Source: Lolium rigidum
Lineage: Eukaryota; Streptophyta; Magnoliopsida; Poales; Poaceae
Length of the DNA: 64,000 nucleotides
NCBI RefSeq assembly: GCF_022539505.1
Contig: NC_061510.1
Coordinates: 94,380,292 to 94,444,291, forward strand
Direction: 5' to 3'
The position numbers were made by a program, and so were the translations under genes. Below the pieces are notes generated by a model, which searched no databases, was not told the DNA's origin, and was given only the letters and a program-made list of their open reading frames with translations. Positions 12,569 to 25,742 of this stretch are shown piece after piece. Numbering within the stretch: the stretch's first letter is position 1; each line of letters starts with the position of its first letter.

Positions 12569-12919
12569 TGATACGTCTCCGACGTATCGATAATTTCTTA
12601 TGTTCTATGCCATATTATTGATGATACCTACATGTTTTATGCACACTTTATGTCATATTCGTGCATTTTACGGAACTAACCTATTAACAAGATGCCGAAG
12701 TGCCGATTCTTTGTTTTCTGCTGTTTTTGGTTTCAGAAATCCTAGTAACGAATTATTCTCGGAATTGGACGAAATCAAGACCCAGGGGCCTATTTCGCCA
12801 CGAACCTTCCAGAAGACCGAAGAGCATACGAAGTGGGGCCACGAGGTGGCCAAACCACATGGCGGCGCGGCCAAGGGGGGGCCGTGCCGCCCTGTGGTGT
12901 GGGCCCCTCGTCAGCCCCC
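12569..12919 (+). repeat. 3' LTR of element B, left fragment
   Basis: It starts TGATACGTCTCCGACG just after the PPT-like motif and matches the first 350 bases of the 5' LTR. It is cut at a run of C by the insertion of element E, and resumes at 38868. Confidence 0.92.
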
Positions 12920-12923
12920 TGTA

Positions 12924-15900
12924 TGTCAACACCCGGATTTTTAAGTCCAGATGCCTATTATGCCATACATCGCAATCCCAGGAATATTGTTGTTGCGAGA
13001 CATAACAGTTGAATATCATAGAGTCATCATTTATTACAACACATAATCGTCTTACAAGGGTAGATCACATGATCCAATATTACAATAGTAGTTGATCTAT
13101 CGATCAACGAACATCACAAATAGCGGAAGCGAAGTAGTAGTGGCTATCTAATCCACGAGCCAACGCTTGACGTCGGGAGCGGTCCTAGTTGTCGTAGACG
13201 TCCTGCTGTCCATCTTCCTCGTACTTGCTTGTTCACCTTCATAGTCTGGCCATTTGAATAGCCAGGGACAAAGCCATGAGTACTTTTAAAGTACTCGCAA
13301 ACTAATACTAGTGTAAGCACTATTAATTCTAGTAAGGGGATACTATGCTCTAGGTTTATTTGCATAAAGCCAGGTTTATTTCATAAACATTTAGAAAAGA
13401 CTCTTCATTTGCTAAACTAACTCAAGTGGGAACATTAGTGTCATTCCCACAACTCTGTTGTGATTCAATTCAAAGTCACCATTCACCTTTCAAAATCCAG
13501 TCCCAGGTTATATGTCACATTTTTGAAACTGGTCTGATGACGGAACAGTATGGCCTTCCCAACCGTCCATAACCGTGGACACGGCTACTCGAATAGTTCT
13601 ACACTCTGCAGAGGTCGTACACTTGTGCCACAATATTTGCAATAATCCGTCAGGGTTAAGCTGGCCCTGATTTACCATACTCCGTATGCGGACTACCAAC
13701 CATAACCTTTCACTTACATACTCTAGTATAGGCACCTCTCCCCATGAGCTTGGCCTCCCGGTGAAAACCGCGAGTCAACCGGGAACTGCACAGGGCTTGA
13801 GCCGGACATTCACCTCATTTCACGTCATTTCTCATCAGTTCCTTTTGTTGTAGAGGCAGCCTTCAGCCTAACCCCGATGACGCTTGTTCAGAGGGAACCC
13901 ATACTAAAGCACATAAATTTCTAGTTAAGCCCTTACCCATATTGGGTATTGTGGGGGTACTTGCAAAATTGGAATGGTATCGCATCCGAACCCAACCATC
14001 AGTTTTTGTAAAAATTCACCAGTCATTCACCAGTCATATTCACCTTCAAAATCTTTCAATAGAATGAAGCATCATTCCAAGGTTTTCAAAGTCATTTCAT
14101 TTCACAAGTTCCCCAACTAGAGTAGTCACTTCTAATTTAGCACTAGCATCTATGTATGAGGGGTGCTAAGTACTTTGCTTTGCTGCTAGGCTAACCTTGA
14201 TACCCTTGTATTAATCCAGTACTAACCAAGTGAATCATAATTCAAAAAGTACTTTGATAAAACAAAAGTAAATAAAGCTTGTAAAGTAAAACTGGGAAAT
14301 AGGATCATAAGCATAAAGTAAAAGGTAATGGTGCCTTGCTCTTGTAGAGCTTTGCACATGGGAACCTTGCAAGAGTGTTAGCTTGCCTTGATTGGTGTAT
14401 TGATCAAAGTTTTCCGGCTCTTCCTCCTGGTAGAATACCTCCTCCTCTTGATAGTCTCCGGTACTAGCGTCTAAAAACGAATACGAGGATACAATCACCA
14501 AACAATACTTAAGTACTCTTAATTAGCCTTAATGGCTCACTCAAATGATCTAGCATCACTACTTAGCATTTATGCACAAATTAAGCTAGGGTTTCTTTAT
14601 TTCATATTTGGAAAATAATTTCCTCTCATTGAATTCTTCTTAAGATTTAATTTCTCTTATGGATAATATATGACCTAGGTTGACCAAAGTCAACCTCTTC
14701 ATACTTATCATTTGAGAAAAATGATTTAAATGAGGTTCCATACCTCATGCAAGTTAATACTAGCATGCTAGTGATTTAATGCCACCAAATAACTCAATAT
14801 GATATTATTAGACCATGGTCACTACCTCATGTTGAATTACTTGAGAACAAGATTTAAATGAGAGGAATACCTCTCATATGATTTAACACATAGTGGTAAC
14901 TTAATTTAGTAAAAACTATTATTGAGGTGATGCCATATTCTCAAATAACCAGGGATGATCCCATGTTGACCAAGGTCAACACTTCACACTTAGTATTTGA
15001 GAAAAGTGATTTAAATGAGATTCATCATCTCATGTGTTTTAAATAACCTTTGCAATTTAAATACTATGTTGATTTAAATTCCACAAGTGAACAAGTATGA
15101 GCCTAAGCATTTACAAGTCAACACATTACTTCATATCACTTGTGAGAATGAGGTAGCTGAGGTGCTACACCTCATTGGTTTAAATTCTAAAATTTGGATA
15201 TATTTTAAATGAGCTAGTATTGACTACATAGCCAATTTTTGAATCTAGCCCATGATCATGTACAGAACATATATCATATTTGTACATAGTAAATTAGAGT
15301 TTGTTAAATGTGAATTATTGCAATTGGATTCACTTCAAAATTCATAATGGTTGATTTTTAAGATTTATTTGAATACTGAAAAGTATCTGTTTTGTTATTT
15401 TTGCTATTCAAAAACTATACAAGCTATGAGGTTGAATCCAGTGGGGTTAGTTAGGGCAATTCATAAGCTCACCAGAACATTTTGGTTTGCTAAATTTGGA
15501 TTGGTAGAATTTGAACTATTCAAATTTGAAGTGGGCAGCAGTATTGGATTTGAACTAAAAAAATTAAATTGAATTTGAATTCTGGGCTTAAGGCGGGAAA
15601 GTAAACGGGCTAAGCGGACTAAACAGACTGGGCCGGCCCACTAGTGCTGACCACGCCACGGGCCAACTGACATGTGAGGGGCCACCCGTCAGCGACTTAT
15701 AAACACCGAAGCGGTACCTGACAATCTCGACCGTTGGATTAAAAGATGATCGAACGACTCGCAGTCGTCGTCACCGTCGGGGGAGGGGGCTTGCTGCGCC
15801 GGCGAGGTAGGGGGTCGGCGACGCGAGGAAGGTTCCCGCGAGGCTCTGCGGGGTGCGCGGCGAGGTTGTCGACGACGAGGGATCGAATGGTGGTCGCGGC

Positions 15901-18178
15901 GTCGATTGGGGTGGCCTAAATCGAAGGGGGTTTCTGCGGCGGACTCCGGCGATCGACGTCTCAATTGGAGTGGTGTAGGGCTTAATCAGCGTGGCGCAGA
16001 GGTTTGGGAAGTCGAGAAGAAGGAGGGGAGCAGGAATGGTGTGGAGAAGTTGTGCTGCGGGTGCCTCTATTTATAGGTGCGGTGGTGTCCGGCGGGTGCT
16101 GTGAGAGGGTGTCCATGGCGCGGCGTCTCCGGCGATCGAAGGGGCAAGCTAGGGGCGCGCGAGGTAGGCGATGACTAGGAGGTTCTAGAGCGCTTGAAAG
16201 GGACGACGAGAGGAAGGACGGGAGCGTGCCGGCCATCGTCGAGTGCTCTCAGTACGGGTGCGGCAGGGCGTTGATGATGGCGACGGTGTCCGGGCGAGCG
16301 CGAGCTAGTGAGGATGTCTAGGGGGTAGCCGTAGGCGTGCTGATCATGTGTGTAAAGGGAGAGAGGGAGAGGAGGTCGAGCGAGTCCAGGCGACGGGGTG
16401 CTGCGGCGCGTCCGGGTGGTCTGCGGTGCACGCCCGGGCGTGCTCACCGCGTGGCCCGGCACGTTCTCGGCACGTACGGGCGCGCGCATGCCGGACACAT
16501 GTGTGTGTCTCCTGGCTTAGGGCTCGCATCGGTAGGTTCATTGAGGAGCGAGGCTAGCTAGTTGACATGGTACAAGGGGCCGAGAGAGGTGGAGAGGATG
16601 AATGGTATGGTGGCCGGCATGGTGCACGGTGTGCACCTTTCTCTCATTTTCTCCACTTTAAATGGTGGTGCAAGGACATGGCAATGATGCAGGGGTTGCA
16701 GAGGGGTGTGATGATCATCAAAAGAAAGTGGTTTAGGCTTTGGACCAGAGGATATAAGCATGTATGCATAAAGTGAAAAGCTGCCTGCCAAGTGCTCGAT
16801 GAAATGGCCGCATGAGAAAAAGTTTTGAATTTTGAGAATCTTTTTGGTGGAGCTCCAACATATAAATAAAGTGAAAGATTGGTGGTGGTGGTGGTGGATT
16901 TGGTTAAGTTTTGTGAGATTTCAAAATTGGTATCATCTTCTCTTTAATTTAAAGTCCTCTCTTGTCCATCTTGTTACGGTCAACCTGGTCAACATTTGCA
17001 GGGATGGTCAACATGAAAGTTGTTGACCTTGACTTGGTCTTGGATGACATGGCATTAGTTGACCAAGTTTGGTTTAAGAAATGAAAATTACGGAGGGTAA
17101 AGTGATGAAGAAAATAATTTTGGCCCAAATGACCATTATCATATGTAAGATGAAATCTTGATTTCCTTTGATTTGATTCTTGATCCAATGATGCAATTGT
17201 GTTAGTTTATCATATTGAAGTATTTTAGAAGCAAGGAAGCAAGCAATTATGGCCTTGGTGAAGGATTTGCATTTTGGCATATGGTGTATGTGAGTAAAAA
17301 TGGAAAATACTTCACCATTTGAATTCTCTCTATTGGATTTGACTTTGGTTGACTCTAAGGTGGTTCTTATGAGTTTAGAAACATTTTAAGAGCATTGAAC
17401 CCAATTCATTTGGTCTTGCTCAAAGATTTGCAAATTTGGCCTTAAGACATAAGAGGTGGTGTGTCCAATTTTAATAAACTTGTCAAGGGTTTATCTTGCT
17501 TTACTTGGACATGGGTTAGGGTTTATTTAGTGTCATATTAGGTTTAGAGATGGTTTCACACTATTTGGTCAAGGTTTAGAGACCTAGGTCAATGTTTGGT
17601 AAAATGCCTATGTGTCACATATGCTTTTATGCATATGTGGTATTTTATTTTTAATTTGACTTGGTTTGACCTCATTGGTTTTGTGGAATGTTAGAATGAT
17701 ATATGGAGGTGATCCAACCATTCACAACAAGTCCTAGGGTTAGTTTTCTTAAATTCCCATATTGGCTATTTTACTCTCATATGCCTCTATGGCATTTTTA
17801 GTTTTCTTTTTATTCTTTTTGGTTTCAATTTAGAAATGATTCAAGAAGTATTATATAAGGTTTATGAAGTATTTCCAATCCCCTAAGTAAAGTGGGAAAG
17901 TCTAGGGTCAAGATTTATAATTATAGCCCTAGGCACATATGCCTTTGTCTTATTTATTTTCCTTTTATTTTATTTTAACTAGAATGATGAGAGGAGGGGT
18001 GAGGTCTTTAGGGTTTAAGATTATTTCAAATACTACTAGCAAGCAATCATAGCAATAGCACAAGAATTTTGCAAGATTATTATGTATCAATCTTATTTTA
18101 ATAAAAGTTTTTGTTGGTTCCAAAATTTGGAACTAGGGAAATTCTTTTGTTTTTGTTTTGAAAATTTGGGATGTTACA
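12924..18178 (-). repeat. 3' LTR of element D
   Basis: A 5255-bp LTR, bounded by tgtcaacacccgg and ...gggatgttaca on the + strand. It contains a GC-rich promoter-like block at about 15590-16560, an AT-rich zone with phased hairpins (14731-15174) and acidic reading frames. A poly-GGT run lies near 16880. It is nearly identical to 20470-25737 outside the GC-rich block. Confidence 0.92.
16068..16075 (-). promoter_or_regulatory. TATA box of D 3' LTR
   Basis: TATAAATA on the minus strand, within a GC-rich block. The equivalent in the 5' LTR is at 23622-23629. The position fits an LTR promoter, with most of the LTR downstream being transcribed leader. Confidence 0.65.
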
Positions 18179-18194
18179 AACCCTTCCCCCTTAA
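18179..18194 (-). other. Polypurine tract of element D
   Basis: The minus strand reads taagggggaagggtt directly before the 3' LTR. It is identical in type to the PPT of E at 33381-33396. Confidence 0.8.
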
Positions 18195-18254
18195 ACAAAT
18201 CTCGTCCCGAGATTTTAAGAAAAGTTAGGTTCCTAAGAGAGATTGAGCATTTTA

Positions 18255-18592
18255 TTAACAGGAAGACATACTTGGCATGGTCTGGGGTGCTTCCTGAGCT
18301 TCAGTGGCATTCATGTGGTAGAGGCAGCCGTTGTTGTTGTTCTGGTTCCTTCTACCTGCGAAGCGGCGCCTGTTGTTGAGCAGGTGCTGCGGTGTTGGCG
18401 GCAATCTTGGCAAGCTTCTTGGGGCACTCATTGGAGATAGTGACCCACAACTCCACATTCATAACGAGTTCACCGTGGACTTGTCCTTCGGGGTGACGGG
18501 GATGGCATTGCTTCCAGTCCTCGGGCCAGTGTTGGTGTTGTTGTTGTTCCCATTGTTGTTGTTGCTGTTGGGGTTGGTGTTGTTGTGGTGGC

Positions 18593-18635
<43 letters not shown>

Positions 18636-19488
18636 GCCTCCGGGCTTCGGGGGTCCTCCGTTGTTGTTGGCGTAGTTGGGGCGATAAGTCTGAGCAGGTG
18701 GCCTGTTGTTTCTGGGGGTAAGTCTTCCAGAGGAGTTGTTGCGGTACTTCTGGGTATGGTGGGGTCCATTCTGGTTCATCATTCTGCGCTTGCGGTTCTC
18801 ATTGGCCTGATGCAGCTTTCCTTCCATCTGTATGGCTGAGTCTACGAGGGCTTCTAGGTCAGCGAACGGAATATTCACTAACACAGTCTGCATCTCGTCA
18901 TGTAGTCCGTTCAGAAATCTTTCCTTCCTCTTCTCGTTGGTGTCGGTCTCATCCGGGGCGTACCTTGACAGAGTGAGAAACCTGTCGCGGTATTCCACCA
19001 CAGACATCCTTCCTTGCTTGAGTTCATGGAACTCGTCTCTCATCTTCTTGATCAGTCCTTGGGGCACATGATACTTGCTAAACTTCAGCTTGAATTCTTC
19101 CCAGGTCATCATCTGTCCGGCATTCATTGCACGGGCACTTGTCCACCAGGCTCTGGCAGGTCCTGACAGGTAATGGGTGGCGAACCGTACTTTCTCTGCG
19201 GCTTCAACTCCCGCAGCTTCGAGGTTGTTCTCCATGGTGCGGAGCCGGTCATCGGCATCAAGGGGCTCTTCGGTCTTGTTGAATACCGGTGGGTTGGTGT
19301 GCTTGAAAGTTCTTCGACTTTGATCCGGGGTGATCGTGGTTTCCGTGGCCTTGATTGTTCTGAGCTATCTGTTGCAGTGCGGTAATGTTGGCTTGACGTT
19401 CAGCTCTCTCGACTTCTCGATCTGCCATCATTGTCTGCAACAGTTGCATCATGGCATCCTGGGTGGTGTTGCGGGTTGGTGGGGCCAT
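18255..19488 (-). pseudogene. gag: gag of element D, three frames
   Basis: The start is ATG at 19486-19488 (MAPPTRNTTQDAMMQ...), matching the start of gag in E. An N-terminal coiled-coil-like stretch (MADREVERAERQAN) precedes the Retrotrans_gag core (SGPARAWWTS; FKLKFSKYHVP; GRMSVVEYRDRFLTLSRYAPDE). An Asn-rich linker and the remains of a CCHC knuckle follow. The frame shifts at 19302-19305 (CAAG where E supports CAG) and at 18465-18468 (CTCG where CTG is expected), with another extra base just after in the knuckle. The C-terminus ...TMPSMSSC ends at 18255. The first two shifts are at CAG/CTG sites and may be consensus errors, so this gag may be intact. Confidence 0.82.
18593..18636. repeat. 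(TTG)n microsatellite in D gag
   Basis: A 44-base pure TTG run encodes Asn repeats on the minus strand. The same region in E has a shorter, interrupted Asn stretch. It lies in the linker between the capsid-like core and the zinc knuckle. Confidence 0.9.
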
Positions 19489-19764
19489 CTGAACATTGAG
19501 GTAGATGATAAGATAAGAGGGAAATTTCTATGGTTTGTTTTGTTAAGGTTTAAAAAGTTCACATATTGAAATTTTGAGCAGTGTTGCAGGGGTAACACCG
19601 ACAACACTTTTTCATTCATACCAAACATCACATATTACAAATCTAACACACCGTTGGTTTGAAGAACCATTCATCGCTCTACGATACAAGGGGATCCTGA
19701 TACAATTCACACATACTTAAGGTGCCTTAGGTGATACTACTCTTTAGGGTGGAATTCTTCGTCT
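19489..19764 (-). other. Spacer between extra ORF and gag in D
   Basis: About 280 bases without an ORF. It aligns with 31919-32204 of E, including a cttgtatcgtagag-type landmark. Confidence 0.6.
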
Positions 19765-20241
19765 TCACGGGTAATGTGCTTGGCGAGAGGCGAGGGCGTT
19801 GTCCAAATCTCTGCGGGTTTTGTACTGCCTGAAGTCCTGCGGTGCTTCATAGGGGTTCATCTTGGGTTGTGGTGGGGGCATGGTCATTGATCTTCCCAGG
19901 GAATCATGTCTTGGGTAGTAGATGAAACGAGTGTTCTTGATCTTGTCCTCATTTTGTCCGCACAGACGGAAAATTGCTTCTTGCATAGCTCTGACTAGTC
20001 CTTCCTTCCAAGTGTTTCCCGTTACAGAAAACCAGATGGTTTCCCATACCGGGGCTCCAAGCTTCCTTCGTAGATCAGTAGAAACGTCCCACCGAGGTGG
20101 TTCTCCTAACTGAGCTTTGAGGGGTATTCCGAAGAATTCGGGATACGGGTGGCCTAGGTATTCCACTAGTTGCTTCAAATCTTTTTCGAACCGCAGTTCT
20201 CCTCCGTGACCAAGCTGATAGAACTCCCATTGGTACTCCAT
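19765..20241 (-). CDS. Extra ORF upstream of gag in element D, unknown function
   Basis: A complete 158-residue frame (MEYQWEFYQLG...LASRQAHYP) lies between PBS and gag. It matches the ORF at 31445-31918 of element E over its whole length, mostly with substitutions and no frame break, which suggests selection on the protein. Conserved blocks are YLGHPYPEFFGIPL, DLRRKLGAPVWETIWFSVTG, IKNTRFIYYPRHD and QDFRQYKTRRDLDNALASRQ. I see no signal peptide, membrane segment, zinc motif or protease motif. I do not recognise the family. It could be an accessory protein like the extra ORF1 that some other Gypsy lineages (for example Ogre) carry before gag, but no homology to that is claimed. Confidence 0.75.
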   Translation of the reverse strand: MEYQWEFYQLGHGGELRFEKDLKQLVEYLGHPYPEFFGIPLKAQLGEPPRWDVSTDLRRKLGAPVWETIWFSVTGNTWKEGLVRAMQEAIFRLCGQNEDKIKNTRFIYYPRHDSLGRSMTMPPPQPKMNPYEAPQDFRQYKTRRDLDNALASRQAHYP

Positions 20242-20453
20242 CTGTGAGCAATGAGGATGAGTAAGTTAATGAAGTGATCAAGTGTGCAAAATTTTAGTTA
20301 CAATTACAAAGAAAAGTAGAACATGGATTTATTCTTTTGAAAAGATCTTAAGGTAAGGGTGAGAATAAGTTTTCAAAAATATTCACTTTCTTTGTTTTGA
20401 AACTAAGTTTTTCGGACGTCCATTCTAACTAGGGTCTCCTAAGGTCAAACAAT

Positions 20454-20466
20454 GGCTCTGATACCA
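20454..20466 (-). other. Primer binding site of element D (tRNA-iMet type)
   Basis: The minus strand reads TGGTATCAGAGCC, three bases after the LTR end TGTTGACA. This is the standard initiator-methionine tRNA primer site. Confidence 0.92.
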
Positions 20467-20469
20467 ACT

Positions 20470-23400
20470 TGTCAACACCCGGATTTTTAAGTCCAGATGC
20501 CTATTATGCCATACATCGCAATCCCGGGAATATTGTTGTTGCGAGACATAATAGTTGAATATCATAGAGTCATCATTTATTACAACACATAATCGTCTTA
20601 CAAGGGTAGATCACATGATCCAATATTACAATAGTAGTTGATCTATCGATCAACGAACATCACAAATAGCGGAAGCGAAGTAGTAGTGGCTATCTAATCC
20701 ACGGGCCAACGCTTGACGTCGGGAGCGGTCCTAGTTGTCGTAGACGTCCTGCTCGTCCATCTTCCTCAGTACTTGCTGTTCACCTTCATAGTCCGGCCAT
20801 TTGAATAGCCGGGGACAAAGCCATGAGTACTTTTAAAGTACTCGCAAACTAATACTAGTGTAAGCACTATTAATTCTAGTAAGGGGATACTATGCTCTAG
20901 GTTTATTTGCATAAAGCCAAGTTTATTTCATAAACATTTAGAAAAGACTCTTCATTTGCTAAACTAACTCAAGTGGGAACATTAGTGTCATTCCCACAAC
21001 TCTGTTGTGATTCAATTCAAAGTCACCATTCACCTTTCAAAATCCAAGTCCCAGAGTTATATGTCACATTTTTGAAAATGGTGCGATGACGGAACAGTAT
21101 GGCCTTCCCAACCGTCCATAACCGTGGACACGGCTACTCGAATAGTTCTACACTCTGCGGAGGTCGTACACTTGTGCCACAATATTTGCAATAATCCGTC
21201 GGGGTTAAGCGGCCTCTGATTTACCATACTCCGTATGCGGACTACCAACCATAACCTTTCACTTACATACTCTAGTATAGGCACCTCTCCCCATGAGCTT
21301 GGCCTCCCGGTGAAAACCGCAGTCAACCCGGGAACTGCACAGGGCTTGGGCCGGACATTCACCTCATTTCACGTCATTTCTCATCAGTTCCTTTTGTTGT
21401 AGAGGCAGCCTTCAGCCTAACCCCGATGACGCTTGTTCAGAGGGAACCCATACTAAAGCACATAAATTTCTAGTTAAGCCCTTACCCATATTGGGTATTG
21501 TGGGGGTACTTTCAAAATTGGAATGGTATCGCATCCGAACCCAACCATCAGTTTTGTAAAAATTCACCGAGTCATTCACCAGTCATATTCACCTTCAAAA
21601 TCTTTCAATAGAATGAAGCATCATTCCAAGGTTTTCAAAGTCATTTCATTTCACAAGTTCCCCAACTAGAGTAGTCACTTCTAATTTAGCACTAGCATCT
21701 ATGTATGAGGGGTGCTAAGTACTTTGCTTTGCTTCTAGGCTAACCTTGATACCCTTGTATTAATCCAGTACTAACCAAGTGAATCATAATTCAAAAAGTA
21801 CTTTGATAAAACAAAAGTAAATAAAGCTTGTAAAGTAAAACTGGGAAATAGGATCATAAGCATAAAGTAAAAGGTAATGGTGCCTTGCTCTTGTAGAGCT
21901 TTGCACATGGGAACCTTGCAAGAGTGTTAGCTTGCCTTGATTGGTGTATTGATCAAAGTTTTCTGGCTCTTCCTCCTGGTAGAATACCTCCTCCTCTTGA
22001 TAGTCTCCGGTACTAGCGTCTAAAAACGAATACGAGGATACAATCACCAAACAATACTTAAGTACTCTTAATTAGCCTTAATGGCTCACTCAAATGATCT
22101 AGCATCACTACTTAGCATTTATGCACAAATTAAGCTAGGGTTTCTTTATTTCATATTTGGAAAATAATTTCCTCTCATTGAATTCTTCTTAAGATTTAAT
22201 TTCTCTTATGGATAATATATGACCTAGGTTGACCAAAGTCAACCTCTTCATACTTATCATTTGAGAAAAATGATTTAAATGAGGTTCCATACCTCATGCA
22301 AGTTAATACTAGCATGCTAGTGATTTAATGCCACCAAATAACTCAATATGATATTATTAGACCATGGTCACTACCTCATGTTGAATTACTTGAGAACAAG
22401 ATTTAAATGAGAGGAATACCTCTCATATGATTTAACACATAGTGGTAACTTAATTTAGTAAAAACTATTATTGAGGTGATGCCATATTCTCAAATAACCA
22501 GGGATGATCCCATGTTGACCAAGGTCAACACTTCACACTTAGTATTTGAGAAAAGTGATTTAAATGAGATTCATCATCTCATGTGATTTTAAATAACCTA
22601 TTGCAATTTAAATACTATGTTGATTTAAATTCCACAAGTGAACAAGTATGAGCCTAAGCATTTACAAGTCAACACATTACTTCATATCACTTGTGAGAAT
22701 GAGGTAAATGAGGTGCTACACCTCATTGGTTTAAATTCTAAAATTTGGATATATTTTAAATGAGCTAGTATTGACTACATAGCCAATATTTTGAATCTAG
22801 CCCATGATCATGTACAGAACATATATCATATTTGTACATAGTAAATTAGAGTTTGTTAAATGTGAATTATTGCAATTGGATTCACTTCAAAATTCATAAT
22901 GGTTGATTTTTAAGATTTATTTGAATACTGAAAAGTATCTGTTTTGTTATTTTTGCTATTCAAAAACTATACAAGCTATGAGGTTGAATCCAGGTGGGGT
23001 TAGTTAGGGCAATTCATAAGCTCACCGAGAACATTTTGGTTTGCTAAATTTGGATTGGTAGAATTTGAACTATTCAAATTTGAAGTGGGCAGCAGTATTG
23101 GATTTGAACTAAAAAAATTAAATTGAATTTGAATTACGGGCTTAAGGCGGGAAAGTAAACGGGCTAAGCGGACTAAACAGACCGGGCCGGCCCACTAGTG
23201 CGACCACGCCACGGGCCAACCGACATGTGAGGGGCCACCCGTCGGCGACTTATAAACACCGAAGCGGTACTCGACAATCTCGGCCGTTGGATTAAAAGAT
23301 GATCGAACGACTCGCGGTCGTCGTCACCGTCGGGGGAGGGGAGCTTGCTGCGCCGGAGAGGTAGGGGTCGGCGACGCGAGGGAGGTTCCCGCGAGGCTCG

Positions 23401-25737
23401 GCGGGGTGCGCGGCGAGGTTGTCGACGACGAGGGATCGAATGGTGGTCGCGGCGTCGATTGGGGTGGCCTAAATCGAAGGGGTTTCACGCGGCGGACTCC
23501 GGCGATCGACGTCTCAATTGGAGTGGTGTAGGGCTTAATCGGCGTGGCGCGAGAGGTTTGGGAAGTCGAGAAGAAGGAGGGGAGCAGGAATGGTGTGGAG
23601 AAGTTGTGCTCTGGGTGCCTCTATTTATAGGTGCGGTGGTGTCCGGCGGGTGCTGTGAGAGGGTGTCCATGGCGCGGCGTCTCCAGCGATCGAAGGGGCA
23701 AGCTAGGGGGCGCGCGAGGTAGGCGATGACTAGGAGGTTCTAGAGCGCTTGAAAGGGACGACAGAGGAAGGACCGGGAGCGTGCTGGCCATCGTCGAGTG
23801 CTCTCGGTACGGGTGCGGCAGGGCGTTGATGATGGCGACGGTGTCGGGGCGAGCGCGAGCTAGTGAGGATGTCTAGGGGGTAGCCGTGGGCGTGCTCGAT
23901 CATGTGTGTAAAGGGAGAGAGGGAGAGGAGGTCGAGCGAGTCCGGGCGACGGGGTGCTCGGCGCGTCCGGGGTGGTCGTCGGTGCACGCACGGGCGTGCT
24001 CACCGCGTGGCTCGGCACGTTCTCGGCACGTACGGGCGCGCGCGTTCTGGACACATGTGTGTGTCTCTCTGGCTTAGGGCTCGCATCGGTGGGTTCATTG
24101 AGGAGCAGGCTAGCTAGTTGACATGGTACAAGGGGCCAGAGAGAGGTGGAGAGGATGAATGGTATGGTGGCCGGCATGGTGCACGGTGTGCACCTTTCTC
24201 TCATTTTCTCCACTTTAAATGGTGGTGCAAGGACATGGCAATGATGCAGGGGTTGCAGAGGGGTGTGATGATCATCAAAAGAAAGTGGTTTAGGCTTTGG
24301 ACCAGAGGATATAAGCATGTATGCATAAAGTGAAAAGTTGCACTGCCAAGTGCTCGATGAAATGGCCGCATGAGAAAAAGTTTTGAATTTTGAGAATCTT
24401 TTTGGTGGAGCTCCAACATATAAATAAAGTGAAAGATTGGTGGTGGTGGTGGTGGATTTGGTTAAGTTTTGTGAGATTTCAAAATTGGTATCATCTTCTC
24501 TTTAATTTAAAGTCCTCTCTTGTCCATCTTGTTCTGGTCAACCTGGTCAACATTTGCAGGGATGGTCAACATGAAAGTTGTTGACCTTGACTTGGTCTTG
24601 GATGACATGGCATTAGTTGACCAAGTTTGGTTTAAGAAATGAGAATTACAGAGGGGTAAAGTGATGAAGAAAATAATTTTGGCCCAAATGACCATTATCA
24701 TATGTAAGATGAAATCTTGATTTCCTTTGATTTGATTCTTGATCCAATGATGCAATTGTGTTAGTTTATCATATTGAAGTATTTTAGAAGCAAGGAAGCA
24801 AGCAATTATGGCCTTGGTGAAGGATTTGCATTTTGGCATATGGTGTATGTGAGTAAAAATGGAAAATACTTCACCATTTGAATTCTCTCTATTGGATTTG
24901 ACTTTGGTTGACTCTAAGGTGGTTCTTATGAGTTTAGAAACATTTTAAGAGCATTGAACCCAATTCATTTGGTCTTGCTCAAAGATTTGCAAATTTGGCC
25001 TTAAGACATAAGAGGTGGTGTGTCCAATTTTAATAAACTTGTCAAGGGTTTATCTTGCTTTACTTGGACATGGGTTAGGGTTTATTTAGTGTCATATTAG
25101 GTTTAGAGATGGTTTCACACTATTTGGTCAAGGTTTAGAGACCTAGGTCAATGTTTGGTAAAATGCCTATGTGTCACATATGCTTTTATGCATATGTGGT
25201 ATTTTATTTTTAATTTGACTTGGTTTGACCTCATTGGTTTTGTGGAATGTTAGAATGATATATGGAGGTGATCCAACCATTCACAACAAGTCCTAGGGTT
25301 AGTTTTCTTAAATTCCCATATTGGCTATTTTACTCTCATATGCCTCTATGGCATTTTTAGTTTTCTTTTTATTCTTTTTGGTTTCAATTTAGAAATGATT
25401 CAAGAAGTATTATATAAGGTTTATGAAGTATTTCCAATCCCCTAAGTAAAGTGGGAAAGTCTAGGGTCAAGATTTATAATTATAGCCCTAGGCACATATG
25501 CCTTTGTCTTATTTATTTTCCTTTTATTTTATTTTAACTAGAATGATGAGAAGGGGGGGTGAGTCTTTAGGGTTTAAGATTATTTCAAATACTCCTAGCA
25601 AGCAATCATGGCAATAGCACAAGAATTTTGCAAGATTATTATGTATCAATCTTATTTTAATAAAAGTTTTTGTTGGTTCCAAAATTTGGAACTAGGGAAA
25701 TTCTTTTGTTTTTGTTTTGAAAATTTGGGATGTTACA
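20470..25737 (-). repeat. 5' LTR of element D
   Basis: A 5268-bp LTR, matching 12924-18178. The differences cluster at CNG/CG sites in the GC-rich block (23150-24110). The TATA box (minus) is at 23622-23629. The hairpin series and acidic frames recur as in the other copy (for example 21932-22019 and 20731-20810). Confidence 0.92.
23622..23629 (-). promoter_or_regulatory. TATA box of D 5' LTR
   Basis: TATAAATA on the minus strand in a GC-rich context. Transcription would run leftwards through extra ORF and gag. Confidence 0.65.
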
Positions 25738-25742
25738 CTGTA
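25738..25742. repeat. Target site duplication of D, right copy, and centre of the head-to-head junction
   Basis: ctgta repeats 12919-12923. The junction reads tgttacactgtaaca, so the 5' ends of D and E face each other with one base between. Confidence 0.93.

Larger units (their letters stand above)
12924..25737 (-). mobile_element. Element D: related gag-only Gypsy-type element inserted in E
   Basis: On the minus strand the order is 5' LTR (25737-20470), PBS, extra ORF, gag, PPT and 3' LTR (18178-12924). The target duplication ctgta is exact (12919-12923 and 25738-25742) and comprises one base of B plus the first four bases of E. D therefore inserted after E, 4 bp inside E's terminus, in the opposite direction. 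It is 12.8 kb and lacks protease and pol. It is a different subfamily from E: LTR ends and gag match well, while other LTR stretches differ. Confidence 0.9.

Noticed and set aside
18331..18675. Leu-rich + strand ORF
   Set aside because: It is the antisense of the Asn repeat of D gag.
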